Notes: a model not told the origin generated them from the sequence alone. Shown: positions 44,775 through 54,292, numbered from the stretch's first letter. The stretch: 64,000 nt of DNA from UBA6168 sp964442355 (GCA_964442355.1 CAYTZS010000005.1:7304-71303); one strand, 5' to 3'. Made by a program: numbers and translations.

Positions 44775-47700
44775 AGAAAAAAGAAGAAGAAATCAATGTG
44801 GCAGAATCGGCAGTTACCTTGCAGCATATCAAAAATGCCGTCGTGAACAGCGGCCTTAATGCTGAAGGAAACATTTATGTCGGAGATGTTCATAACTACT
44901 TCGACACCCCCGAACCCTTCACTCCTCCCTCACTTCCCTTCACCCGCCCCGCCCCCCATATCCCCCGCCGAATCTTCAGAGAAAAGGACGCTGGAAACAC
45001 AGGACTTTTCGGCGGAAAGGAAAGTTTTGACTTGCTCGTAGAATTGGACAAGCACCCCCGAATCGTCCTGCTCGGCGATGCAGGCATGGGCAAGTCCACT
45101 GAATTGGAGTGGATTTGCCACGAGTTGAAAGAAAGCGGGCAATATGTCCCGATTTACAGAAAACTCAACAGTTACAAGTCAAGTGGGGTTTACCTCGATG
45201 ATATTGACAAATTCGGCAGGGAACATGAAAGTAGCATCGTGCTTGTGCTCGATGGGCTTGACGAGCCGGACATGATGCCTGCTAAAGAAGCTATTGAAAA
45301 ATTTGCAAACAATTTCCCGAATGCAAAAGTCTTGGTCAGTTGTCGCAGCAACGCTTATGCCGACAGCCTAACAGGCTTTGAAACCTATCAACTTGGCAAG
45401 CTCAGCTATTTGGATATTGAGGGATATGTCATGAAAACATTGGGGCATTCCGGGCAGGCTTTTCTTGACTTTTGGAGGCAGAAATACGCCTGGAACCAAA
45501 ACCAGCTCATTGATAACCCATTTTTCTTGGTTCGAATTTGCGAGTTCGTTCAAGGGAACAACAACCGCCCGCCAGATTCATTGGGCGAGATGTTTGAATA
45601 CCTGATTGAAAAAAGCCTTGATTTGCGCCTCAAAAGTATCAGCAGGTTTGGAACAGGGAACTATGGAATATTTCGGCAGTCATGCAGGCAGTCACTTGAA
45701 AAACTGGCTTTTGTGATGGAATGCAAGGGTGACAATGTAATTTCAGAAACGGAATTTGCAGCCCTTGTCCCAAGCACCGATGAACAGGAGGTTTTGTTGG
45801 CAAAATCCTCTTTGCTCGAACAACAGGGTGCCGCTTGGCGCTTCGCCCACAACAACTTCCAGGAATACCTCGCCGCCAAAGCTCTTTCCCGTGCCAAAAA
45901 TTTCAAGGCAATCAAAAAAGCCCTTGCTGCCAAGCCCGATTACCAGCGTCTGAAATGGACCTGGGTTAATGCCTTGTCTTTCCTGATGGGTTTGTGGAGC
46001 GACGACAACAAGTACAAGCAGCAATTGCTCGATTGGCTTGTAATAAACGACCTCGAACCGCTGATAAAGATTTGCAGCTTTGAGCGGGAAAAAGTTTCCC
46101 CCAAAGTCAGGGAACACATTTTCAAGCTTGTTTTTGAAAAATGCAAAAAGGAAGACCTCATCGTTGGCTCGCATTATTACAGCTATTGGGACATGGCGGA
46201 GTTTGGGGAAAGTGCCAATACCATGCGCTATCTCAACGAGGAACTCCGGGTTGCCAAAACCCAAACTGTGAAAGGAAATGCCCTTGTGCTGCTAAAGGCG
46301 ATGCGTCGGAACTTCCTCACTGACATTGCTGAAAAAGCTGATTTGAAGGCACTTCTGTTGCAGAATATTTATGATTTTGACCAGAATACCGCTGAAAACC
46401 GCCACTATGCTATGGAGGCGTTGTTCCAGTTGTTTGGCAAAATGAGCGAAGGGGAGGCAGTAAAAATGGTGGAGACGTTTTTTGATAGGGAACATGCCCT
46501 GGAACGCTCGTCTGCATACATTATCATTGAAAAACATACCCTCCAAGTTCAATTCATGGAGCGTTTGATTGGACGCATTCGTGACCTGAACGACCATCAC
46601 TGGAAGAAGGGGAAAATACATTACGTAGAAGAAGACTGGCGGATAGAAAACTGTTTTAAAAACGCAGACAGCGAAGAAGTGCTGATCAGTTTTTTCGAAA
46701 TGTATTCCCGCTCGGTTGAAAACAGGTGGGATGACAGGCACAAGCCCTTAAATCTGATGCTTGAAAAATTGGATGGAATGACCCTTTCCAAGCAAGGAGT
46801 CGAGCGGGTTTTTCATGCAATGAAAAGTCGTTTTTCCGATTGGCTGGCTCACCCTACGGAAGCCAAAAGAGAAGTCATTCTGAAATTCATCGAAAAAAAC
46901 GGATTGCGACATGAATTCTTCAAGTCCATTATTGATGCAAGAGAAATTTGGGCAGGTTGGGTATCACCATATTTTCTTGATGAAGAAGGAATTGAATATG
47001 TGGTTGATAAATTCAGACAAGGAAAACTTGATAAGGACTGGTTGACCAAATATCATTGGTGGGTTGGAAGACAGGATGAATCGCTTTTGTCCAAATTGAA
47101 CCAACGATTGAACGAAGTAGGCGATGAACCTTTTCCTATGCCGGACTTCAAACCACCTATAGATTACGACCAAGTCAGAAAAGAAAAGCTGTTGGTAGAG
47201 AAAACCCTTTATTTCAATAGGGGGAAATACATCCAGGAACTGGAAGATATTTTCATTTTCTTCGGGAAAAGCAGTTTCAAGAAGCATGAAATTTATGATG
47301 TGAAGGCGGAGAAAGCCAAGGAAAACAGGGATGAAGATGTTTACGACCGATACCCTACCATGCTCATTTGGATGATTGACGACCATCCCAATATGAGTAG
47401 GGATGAATTGAAAGCGCTTGTAGGCGAGCGATGGGAATGGATTTCCATCAACTCCATCCAAAAATACGTTCAAAACCACCATCAGGAAATCGAAAAAGAC
47501 CCAAATCTCGGATTGAGCGATGAGGAAAAAGCCTACGTCAAAAACTGGTGCGACGCTCACCGCACCAAGATTGATTGGAACGGTCAGCATACCTACGCAG
47601 ATGTTGCTTTTATATGGTTTGTCACCCACTACCCTTTCACCCACTACCCTTCGGATACCTACTTGCAAATGGTCGGCTCCGGGCTTCAAAATCATGGTGT

Positions 47701-48580
47701 ACAAGCCAACATGTTAGAGTTTGTGGAGCAACACAAGCCAGAGCTTTCATCTCAACTGAAAGAACGGATACTTGATAACATAAGGTCAGGAAAAGTGCAA
47801 GGGTATGAACTACACCTACATTTTGATTTCGTCAAAAACCACCAAATAACGGAAGCGCTCTATGACTTGCATCCACACATCGAAGAAACTGGCGGTTATT
47901 CTTGTGAGGCGCTCCGGGTTTACATTTCATTGGGCGGTGACGACGATCACCTTCTCAACCTGCTGGAACGCATTACTCCCACTCCTGAAGACTACCGAGA
48001 AAGCATCCTTCTCGACCATTTCTCTGCCAAGAAGAACAAGGTATTTGAAAAAATCCTACTCCAAAAACTCACTACTTCAACCGAGCCGGAGTATCAACTG
48101 ACCTACGCCCGTTATTTGGTCAGGCAGCACAATCTGGTCGGGCTGCAATTTTTGGCCGACTATATCGAGCGGGAGAAAAAATCGCCGTTTTCAACGCACG
48201 CCGGCAACCCAGATTACTTGTTCGAGAATCCCAAAGGAGTCCCGCTTATGTTGCGGTTTTACGATTACGGGAATGATCCCAACATCCCACAAGACAGTTT
48301 CGACCGTATTTCAAGCATTGGGCGCAACATGCTCCTGCACCTCGCCACCTGTCAGAACCGACGTTATTTTCCAATTGTGAGAAAAGCCATTCGGTGGTAT
48401 TTGCGCAAGCAAACCTGCCTGAACAAACTTCCCGAAGTATTGAAAAAGCAATTAAAAATTTCCCGACCGGAAGCTTTGAAACAACTACGCTACCTCTTGA
48501 AAGACCTTGAGCACAACTACTACCAAAAAGAACAGGTGACCATTGAAGAAGCCGTTCAAACTTGGGAAAAACTATCATGA
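44771..48580 (+). CDS. NACHT NTPase with N-terminal assembly motif
   Basis: A 1269-residue protein. No ATG precedes the fold; I choose TTG at 44771, which overlaps the GTPase stop as TTGA. The TTG at 44744 and GTG at 44798 are alternatives. The shared motif KNAVVNSGLNAEGNIYVGD is at residues 21-39. A proline-rich linker leads to NACHT: IVLLGDAGMGKSTELEWICH (Walker A about 102-109), LVLDGLDEPD (Walker B/acidic, about 160) and VLVSCRSNAYADSL. A winged-helix-like region carries the WRFAHNNFQEYLAAKAL signature at about 360. The C-terminal 850 residues are helical repeats, expected to be the sensor. NACHT proteins oligomerise on ligand binding to activate effectors. No effector domain is attached; the motif probably recruits one. 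Confidence 0.88.
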   Translation: MKKKEEEINVAESAVTLQHIKNAVVNSGLNAEGNIYVGDVHNYFDTPEPFTPPSLPFTRPAPHIPRRIFREKDAGNTGLFGGKESFDLLVELDKHPRIVLLGDAGMGKSTELEWICHELKESGQYVPIYRKLNSYKSSGVYLDDIDKFGREHESSIVLVLDGLDEPDMMPAKEAIEKFANNFPNAKVLVSCRSNAYADSLTGFETYQLGKLSYLDIEGYVMKTLGHSGQAFLDFWRQKYAWNQNQLIDNPFFLVRICEFVQGNNNRPPDSLGEMFEYLIEKSLDLRLKSISRFGTGNYGIFRQSCRQSLEKLAFVMECKGDNVISETEFAALVPSTDEQEVLLAKSSLLEQQGAAWRFAHNNFQEYLAAKALSRAKNFKAIKKALAAKPDYQRLKWTWVNALSFLMGLWSDDNKYKQQLLDWLVINDLEPLIKICSFEREKVSPKVREHIFKLVFEKCKKEDLIVGSHYYSYWDMAEFGESANTMRYLNEELRVAKTQTVKGNALVLLKAMRRNFLTDIAEKADLKALLLQNIYDFDQNTAENRHYAMEALFQLFGKMSEGEAVKMVETFFDREHALERSSAYIIIEKHTLQVQFMERLIGRIRDLNDHHWKKGKIHYVEEDWRIENCFKNADSEEVLISFFEMYSRSVENRWDDRHKPLNLMLEKLDGMTLSKQGVERVFHAMKSRFSDWLAHPTEAKREVILKFIEKNGLRHEFFKSIIDAREIWAGWVSPYFLDEEGIEYVVDKFRQGKLDKDWLTKYHWWVGRQDESLLSKLNQRLNEVGDEPFPMPDFKPPIDYDQVRKEKLLVEKTLYFNRGKYIQELEDIFIFFGKSSFKKHEIYDVKAEKAKENRDEDVYDRYPTMLIWMIDDHPNMSRDELKALVGERWEWISINSIQKYVQNHHQEIEKDPNLGLSDEEKAYVKNWCDAHRTKIDWNGQHTYADVAFIWFVTHYPFTHYPSDTYLQMVGSGLQNHGVQANMLEFVEQHKPELSSQLKERILDNIRSGKVQGYELHLHFDFVKNHQITEALYDLHPHIEETGGYSCEALRVYISLGGDDDHLLNLLERITPTPEDYRESILLDHFSAKKNKVFEKILLQKLTTSTEPEYQLTYARYLVRQHNLVGLQFLADYIEREKKSPFSTHAGNPDYLFENPKGVPLMLRFYDYGNDPNIPQDSFDRISSIGRNMLLHLATCQNRRYFPIVRKAIRWYLRKQTCLNKLPEVLKKQLKISRPEALKQLRYLLKDLEHNYYQKEQVTIEEAVQTWEKLS

Positions 48581-48583
48581 ACC

Positions 48584-50113
48584 ATGTGCAATCACCAACA
48601 CTCCAAGCCCTATATCCTCAGCCTATCCACCAATTGCTCTATCCAGTCGTGGTATGCCCAAGCCGACACCTCCAGCATGGATTACCCCGACCTGTCGCAC
48701 GACGGCAAGGGGCTTTGCATCTTCCACAGCAAAGACCGCAAATGGAAAAACGCCAACCATTGTGGAGAGCGGTTTGCCGAACTTTTCCAAGTGATGGCGG
48801 CAGATGAGCGGTTGGAGGAAATGGATTTCCGGGAGGTCATTCTGACGGGCTTCAAACTCAATGAAGCGTCGGAAATGCTGGGCAATGCCGCTGCTTCCGG
48901 AGAAAAGTGCATCTTGGTGGGCGGCACGGAGGCAACGAAACCCGTGCGGTTCCAAGGGGCGAGGTTCTTGGACAAACTGGTGTTCTGCGATTTTGCCTGT
49001 GCCGAGTCAGTGGACTTTGACGAAGCTGTATTCAAGGATGTCGTTGTGGTGGAGCGCTGCCAGTTTCAGGCGTACCTGTCGTTCATTGGCGGCTGTCGTT
49101 TTGATCAGAACTTCGTCATGGAGCAGTGCGAGTGCGAGGAGGTTGTCAGTTTCAACGAAGCGGTTTTCATGCACCAGTTGCACGTCACAGATGTGCGTTT
49201 CGGGAACGGTGCCATCTTCGAGGAGGCGAGACAAATTGCAGATGACCTGATTTGCCAGTTCACGAATGTCCAGTTCGACTGCTACACCTCCTTTTCCAAT
49301 GGCGGCTTCAATTCTTCCATCACCTTCGACACTTGTCGTTTTGGGGCGGAGACCCATTTCGAGAACACGGTTTTTCGGAAGCGGCTGCAAATCGGAGAAC
49401 CACTGGTGGAAGAAAAAATCTTCTTCTTGGGCACCCGCCCCGGCGTGAAGTTGTTCGAGAACGCCGTGGACGTCGAACTGGCTGAGGACAGCTTTGGTGC
49501 AGCCGGTCAAATCATTTTCCAGAACGCCAACCTGTTCAATTTCAACCCAGCGTTCAAGGAGAAGTTGCGGACTTTAGAACTGAACCACCAAGTCGAAATC
49601 CGGGAAGGCTGCATGCTCTACCGAACTTCCATCGAGCGGGTGTTCGACTACTCGCAGTTGGGACAGTATTTGGCGGAAGACCTTGCACGGGTATTTGCAC
49701 GCTTTTTTGAAACGAAGTACCTGCGTTCCCTAAAGGTGGATGTGTTGCGTGACCTGACAGCGGAAAAGATTCGGGTCATTTTTCACACCGATGAGTCCAT
49801 GAGCATTGCCGAATTTGAAGCCTTGTTGCAGGACGCTCAGATAGAGATGCTTGCATTGATGGCGTCACCACCTAAGCAAGCAGGTACTGTAATGACCGAC
49901 CATTTGCTGCAATTGACCAATATCTTGCAGCGGTTGGCTGTGGCGCAATCGCTGCCCTTGTTGGAGCAGTTCTTTGCCCAAAGGGATGGGGATGCCATTG
50001 AAAGGGTACGGGAATTACTCAACGTGACAATTCATGTACACTTGAAAAATGCCATAATAAATAGCCAAATAGATGCTGGCGGCAACTTCTTCATCGGCGA
50101 CTCCACACACTAA
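48584..50113 (+). CDS. Pentapeptide-type beta-helix protein with C-terminal assembly motif
   Basis: A 509-residue protein. Residues about 80-290 repeat A(D/N)[LF]-like turns: VRFQGARFLDKLVFCDFACA, ESVDFDEAVFKDVVVVERCQ, VVSFNEAVFMHQLHVTDVRF, STSITFDTC-like FNSSITFDTCRFGAETHFEN, the pattern of pentapeptide-repeat right-handed beta-helices. The 290-460 region is helical. The C-terminus is KNAIINSQIDAGGNFFIGD followed by STH, the same motif as in neighbours. Pentapeptide proteins can mimic DNA or act as scaffolds. It starts 4 bp after the NACHT stop and ends 35 bp before the EAD11 gene. Confidence 0.72.
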   Translation: MCNHQHSKPYILSLSTNCSIQSWYAQADTSSMDYPDLSHDGKGLCIFHSKDRKWKNANHCGERFAELFQVMAADERLEEMDFREVILTGFKLNEASEMLGNAAASGEKCILVGGTEATKPVRFQGARFLDKLVFCDFACAESVDFDEAVFKDVVVVERCQFQAYLSFIGGCRFDQNFVMEQCECEEVVSFNEAVFMHQLHVTDVRFGNGAIFEEARQIADDLICQFTNVQFDCYTSFSNGGFNSSITFDTCRFGAETHFENTVFRKRLQIGEPLVEEKIFFLGTRPGVKLFENAVDVELAEDSFGAAGQIIFQNANLFNFNPAFKEKLRTLELNHQVEIREGCMLYRTSIERVFDYSQLGQYLAEDLARVFARFFETKYLRSLKVDVLRDLTAEKIRVIFHTDESMSIAEFEALLQDAQIEMLALMASPPKQAGTVMTDHLLQLTNILQRLAVAQSLPLLEQFFAQRDGDAIERVRELLNVTIHVHLKNAIINSQIDAGGNFFIGDSTH

Positions 50114-50148
50114 CATCAAATCACTTCACCATCAAAACAAAAAGACTT

Positions 50149-50913
50149 ATGCTCGAAGCTGCAAAAAAGTACGTCCTGTCCCTTCTTCTCGAAAATGAAG
50201 AAGTCAAAAACTTCCCTAAGGATTTCACCACTGCCGCTGTGCAGTGGATTCGCTCCTGGTTCCTGAAAGACGACCCGTCGGCGGAGGTTGTCGTCAATCT
50301 ATCTGGCAATGAAGAGGCTAAGACTAAAATCATTGAAGCCAAGCTGCCCCAGTTGTTGGAAGACCCTCGATTCGTTGAGGAGTTGAAATCCAAGCTCGGC
50401 GAATATGAACAACGAATAAATCGTGTAAAAAACCTGGTGGATGAGAAATCCGAGATAGATGCTGGAGGGAGCGTTACGATTGGTGATAAGGGGAAAGCTC
50501 AGGCCGATGACGGATACACCCAGAAAAACATCGTCAAGGGTAAGGTCAAGGCGGGCAAGGATGTCCATATCGGTGATACCCATTATCGTGCGGGAGATAA
50601 TTTCAACATTGTTAATAACTACTTCCAACATCCATCTGCAGGCGTCGCTATGCCCGTTACCGCACTTGCCAGTTTGAAAGAGGAACTGCGTAAGCTGGTT
50701 GCCAAAGGGAACAGCGGCGCAGCTATTGCACAGCTTATGGACCTGAGCGGACAAACGGAAGATTTCCAGAACACAGCTATCCACCTTTCCGGCAGATGGT
50801 CGGAACTTACCCGTCAAAGAAACAATAGCACTCTAAGTGTTGCAGATGCAACACTTGAAAGGGCTAGGATTGATGTAGCAGTGTTGGAATTGATAAAAGA
50901 ACTACCGGGATGA
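50149..50913 (+). CDS. EAD11 adaptor with repeated assembly motif
   Basis: A 254-residue protein. Residues 1-85 are helical (ILEAKLPQLLEDPR-like KTKIIEAKLPQLLEDPRFVE). Two or three copies of the motif occupy about 93-160: KNLVDEKSEIDAGGSVTIGD, KNIVKGKVKAGKDVHIGD, and a weaker THYRAGDNFNIVNNYF. The last 85 residues match effector-associated domain 11 as I recall it: LKEELRKLVAKGNSGAAIAQ, LSGRWSELTRQRNNSTLSVA and ERARIDVAVLELIKEL. EAD11 joins effectors to sensors by homotypic contacts. It is the last gene of the run. EAD11-like regions also occur in the minus-strand cluster (54293-56632, 58092-59549), so it could bridge the two clusters. Confidence 0.82.
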   Translation: MLEAAKKYVLSLLLENEEVKNFPKDFTTAAVQWIRSWFLKDDPSAEVVVNLSGNEEAKTKIIEAKLPQLLEDPRFVEELKSKLGEYEQRINRVKNLVDEKSEIDAGGSVTIGDKGKAQADDGYTQKNIVKGKVKAGKDVHIGDTHYRAGDNFNIVNNYFQHPSAGVAMPVTALASLKEELRKLVAKGNSGAAIAQLMDLSGQTEDFQNTAIHLSGRWSELTRQRNNSTLSVADATLERARIDVAVLELIKELPG

Positions 50914-51014
50914 GTTAACATACACAACAAATCCGTAGGGACAGCCAACGACAGAGCAAGAATATCTACTCGTTTAAAAGTTTTAAAGCTGGGTTTTATG
51001 TCCATGGAAGCCCC

Positions 51015-51524
51015 CTACCCCCCACACCTAAAACACTCCAAAAACTGCGAAGCTGTTTGCCCGGTATAAGGATTCGTGGGAGGGCATGAAAGGCATTTGT
51101 AGGTGAGGAATACCTCAGGGCAAATCATGTTGTCCGAACTATTCAGCCACCAATAATCGTATTGCGCCGTATAGACGGAATCCAATACATAGCTATCCAA
51201 CTTCTTCAAGGAGACTGGCTGGTCTTGAACAAGGCTGGTTGAAATACTAGCCCGCTTGAGCTTGATGTTCAACCTGACTTCATAATCGCTCATGTCAATC
51301 TTAGCCAGCCTTTCCATCGTTTTCGGGTCAAGGTGGAAACGCATGATGGGGTCACAGATTTCCTGAGTGCCGTTAAAGGTAATTTCCCTGTCGTATCCAT
51401 CCAAAACGATGAAACCTCCCTTGTAATCCGGGTCCAGCGGATTGCTGTCCAGCTCAAAATCAAGGGACTTAAGGCACGAGGAGGCAAGGAATACCACCGA
51501 AAGCAATGCAAATAAAGTCTTCAT
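51015..51524 (-). CDS. Lipoprotein of unknown function
   Basis: A 169-residue protein with a lipobox (MKTLFALLSVVFLASSCLKS; Cys17). The mature part looks beta-rich (VLDGYDREITFNGTQEI, then LNIKLKRASISTS). Cys-rich C-terminus: CLSCPPTNPYTG and FLECFRCGG. It probably faces the periplasm or outer surface. It is the downstream gene of a pair with the PEGA-type gene, 4 bp apart. I do not recognise the family. 50914-51014 contains nothing recognisable. Confidence 0.7.
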   Translation of the reverse strand: MKTLFALLSVVFLASSCLKSLDFELDSNPLDPDYKGGFIVLDGYDREITFNGTQEICDPIMRFHLDPKTMERLAKIDMSDYEVRLNIKLKRASISTSLVQDQPVSLKKLDSYVLDSVYTAQYDYWWLNSSDNMICPEVFLTYKCLSCPPTNPYTGQTASQFLECFRCGG

Positions 51525-51528
51525 GTCT

Positions 51529-52227
51529 TCAGAAATTTAAGGTTAAACCAACGCCATCCAAGCCTAAACTCACACCCGAAAGCTCTAAGGGGCGCTGAGG
51601 CGTTGGCAGGACAGGCCTCTCCACGGATTTCATAAAATTATACCCTTTCCAAGAAAAGTAACAGGCCCCTACCGATAACCCACCAAGTGCACACAAGGTT
51701 ACCTTGCCGTTCTTGGACCTTTTCTTCGACTCGGCAAACCTGCGCTCGTAATCAATGATCTGTGCCGTGGAGGAGGTGTGCTCATACTTTTCCTTCCATT
51801 CGAAGGCTTCCTTTTGGTAACGCCTGGCCCTGATCCAAGCGATGGTGCTGCCTGCCACCAGCAGCCCCGTGCTGGCGTACGGCACTACTTTTTTTCTGAT
51901 GACCAGATGGTTGTAGTCTGAAAGGGCCTGGCGGTAGTCCTGCACCTCCTTGCTGATGGCAAGCTTTTCCCTGATGGTGATGGTTTCATTGGGCACTACC
52001 ACAATGGTCTTCTTGATAGTTTCATAATAAGGCGCCCAAAGCGTAAGCTCATAAGTGCCAGCTGGCAATACCAGTTTTGTTTGGTGCTGCACAAGCGTAT
52101 CACCTATCTTGGCGATTGTGGCGCCGATGGGTGGCTTGGTCAAGAGCACAACAGTTCCACTTTCTTGTGCCGAAGAAGAAAAGACAATCGATAGCAAAAT
52201 AGCGAGTACGGCGAGTTGGTTTCTCAT
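51529..52227 (-). CDS. PEGA-type membrane/periplasmic protein
   Basis: A 232-residue protein starting at the ATG at 52225-52227 (MRNQLAVLAILLSIVFSSSA, a signal peptide); a start 9 codons upstream is less likely. Residues about 25-90 form a PEGA-like domain: VVLLTKPPIGATIAKIGDTL, LVLPAGTYELTLWAPYYETI. Two hydrophobic segments flank a charged region (VPYASTGLLVAGSTIAWIRA; VTLCALGGLSVGACYF). PEGA domains are surface beta modules. Its first 80 codons and leader are duplicated about 10.4 kb away at 62437-62736, where the copy is broken. Co-transcribed with the lipoprotein gene. Confidence 0.75.
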   Translation of the reverse strand: MRNQLAVLAILLSIVFSSSAQESGTVVLLTKPPIGATIAKIGDTLVQHQTKLVLPAGTYELTLWAPYYETIKKTIVVVPNETITIREKLAISKEVQDYRQALSDYNHLVIRKKVVPYASTGLLVAGSTIAWIRARRYQKEAFEWKEKYEHTSSTAQIIDYERRFAESKKRSKNGKVTLCALGGLSVGACYFSWKGYNFMKSVERPVLPTPQRPLELSGVSLGLDGVGLTLNF

Positions 52228-52298
52228 GTGGATTTTGTTTGCGCTAATATCCAAAATACTTCTATAATTCTGCTCAGATAGGAGATGAATTTCTTATC
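51997..52298. repeat. Direct repeat, proximal copy (5' end and leader of PEGA-type gene)
   Basis: About 300 bp matching 62437-62736 at roughly nine of ten positions by eye. It covers the leader and first part of the intact gene. It flanks the minus-strand effector cluster on one side; the distal copy flanks the other. Confidence 0.85.
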
Positions 52299-52365
52299 TC
52301 CGAAGGCCCACCTCACCTCAGACAACGTACTACCACCATTGAGCGGTTTGTTTCTCAATGCGCCA

Positions 52366-54255
52366 TTAAGGCAACCAAACTTCTATTTGCCCCTGTGGAG
52401 CTTGGGAGTTAAGGTGTCGATTATAGATGACCATTAAATCAGTTTTGAAGTTATCATGAACATAATTTTGAAGTTCTTCCGCCTTGTCTCTGTCTTCGTC
52501 GTGGAAATATTTTATACAAGGGGAATAATCCATGTTAACCAATTCGACGCTTGGAACAGTATAACCATTTTTTTTCAGACTGCCCCTAATGTTTTTGGCT
52601 AAATCTTCGTCTTGACCGTACTGGATGAAAATAGTGTACAGCAATTTTTTTGACTGTTTTATAGTGTTTTCCAATTGTGTAGGACTTGCTGATTTGGCTT
52701 TTGGAATAGCAGCTTCGGAAGACAATGAATCTAACATATTTGTAAAATTTTTAAAAGATTCTTTTTGCGCTACTACAACCTCAATTTGTTTTTCAGTAGC
52801 CATGCGAGCTTTGTTAGCTTCTTGATATTTCATAACAGCAATCAAGCCAAATGCAAGGGCAAACACACTCAGCACAATAGCAAGCCGAGTGCGCCACCGG
52901 GCACGAGCGGCATTTTTTTCAGCTTCATTCCGAAGTTGTTGTTCTTTTTCTGCTATTTGGCGTGCTTCCGTGAGTTCATACTCTCTTTTTCGTTCTTTCT
53001 CTTCTGCCTCCATTTTGCTTTCATAAAGTTTTCGTTTGTTTTTCGATTTTAAGATGGGAGCTATCAAAGCATCATGACTTAGCTCATAGGTATAGCCGCC
53101 CTGAAGACTCGGCTCTGCCCGCAAAAGGTGACTATTAACTAATTTGCTTAGTGTTTCCGGGGCTATGGAGTATACTTTGAAGATTAGTCCTTCATAAAGG
53201 GAAAGTCGGCGCTCTTCTTCTTCATAAATTAAACCTTCCTCTATTAACCTTCTTACTGGCAACTGCTCATCGGCAGAGAATTGATTCAATTGGTCTTCAT
53301 AAAAATTGCTGAGTATGGCTGCAAAATCCCCCATTTCATCTGGACTTATTGTACCACCTCCCTTATAAATGGCTATTCGTTCTGCGTGATTACAGAGCAT
53401 TTGTAACTGAAAAGGTTCGTAACCGCCCTGCCAGTCTCCCAAGAATTCCAACATGGCTTGAATAGTTGTTTCTTCAAATTCAAAGGTCGGCGAGTTGAAA
53501 TTCTCACCAGTCAAACGGGCGGGTTGCGTGATTGCCTCTCTTGCTTGTTGCATACTAAGGGGCTTCAATTCATAAGTTTGTTCCAATAGTCCAGGCAAGA
53601 ATCCACTCAGCAGGCTTAACCGATCTGAACGAATGGCGAACAGAACCTTTACGGCGAGTGGTTTGCATAGCAATTCCAATTCTTCATCGTTAAGGGATTC
53701 CTTGCCTAGAGTGAAATCGCTCTGTAGGGCATCCCCGACTTCTTTGGGCAAGGTAATGTTTTGAGTGTCGGATAGCTGTTGTCTCAATTCAGCTACCATC
53801 TGAGGCGGGTATGTGAAAATCTCCTCCGCTTCGTCTATGGAGAGGAGGATGGCTTGGCTTTCCCGGTTTTCCAATTGGATTTTTTTTAGGGCAACCCACA
53901 AGGAGTTGTTTCCAGGAGGAAAACGGGCAAGCAAAGGTGGAAGCTCCTGCGTACCGCTCAATTGCCTTATATTCATAAGAATGGAAAAGATGGGGGTTGC
54001 CAACTCATTGCCATTCCAAGCACCAAGGCGGAGTTTTACTACTAATACATGCCGCTGCCTGATAATGGGAAAAACGCCTGCCTCCAGAAGTGATGTCTTG
54101 CCCATTCCGGATTTACCGTACAATACTGCCAACCGCTCTACTGCGAGCTTTGTCAAAAGGTCGTTTACTTCCCTACTTCTTGCAAAAAAAAGCTGTTGCT
54201 CGCCCTCCTGAAAGGGGCGGATGCCAGGGTAGCGATGATGGTATACGGGTTTCAT
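52366..54255 (-). CDS. STAND NTPase with transmembrane helix and C-terminal LytR-C/SPOR-like domain
   Basis: A 629-residue protein. The STAND domain opens RYPGIRPFQEGEQQLFFARS and has Walker A LYGKSGMGKTSLLEAG (47-54), Walker B-like AILLSIDEAEEIF and LFAIRSDRLSLL, followed by a winged-helix end YELSHDALIAPIL. A charged coiled coil (EEKERKREYELTEARQIAEK) leads to one transmembrane helix near 455-478 (LAIVLSVFALAFGLIAVMKY). The C-terminal 100 residues (LYTIFIQYGQDEDLAKNIRG, then LQNYVHDNFKTDLMVIYNRH) are alpha/beta and resemble LytR-C/SPOR-type domains facing the periplasm. Without a toxin domain, it may be the membrane sensor of the cluster. Last gene of its unit, 37 bp after the STAND-SIR2 gene. 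Confidence 0.8.
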   Translation of the reverse strand: MKPVYHHRYPGIRPFQEGEQQLFFARSREVNDLLTKLAVERLAVLYGKSGMGKTSLLEAGVFPIIRQRHVLVVKLRLGAWNGNELATPIFSILMNIRQLSGTQELPPLLARFPPGNNSLWVALKKIQLENRESQAILLSIDEAEEIFTYPPQMVAELRQQLSDTQNITLPKEVGDALQSDFTLGKESLNDEELELLCKPLAVKVLFAIRSDRLSLLSGFLPGLLEQTYELKPLSMQQAREAITQPARLTGENFNSPTFEFEETTIQAMLEFLGDWQGGYEPFQLQMLCNHAERIAIYKGGGTISPDEMGDFAAILSNFYEDQLNQFSADEQLPVRRLIEEGLIYEEEERRLSLYEGLIFKVYSIAPETLSKLVNSHLLRAEPSLQGGYTYELSHDALIAPILKSKNKRKLYESKMEAEEKERKREYELTEARQIAEKEQQLRNEAEKNAARARWRTRLAIVLSVFALAFGLIAVMKYQEANKARMATEKQIEVVVAQKESFKNFTNMLDSLSSEAAIPKAKSASPTQLENTIKQSKKLLYTIFIQYGQDEDLAKNIRGSLKKNGYTVPSVELVNMDYSPCIKYFHDEDRDKAEELQNYVHDNFKTDLMVIYNRHLNSQAPQGQIEVWLP

Positions 54256-54292
54256 GTTAATTTTAGCATTTGCCTGATTTGGTAACAGCCTA

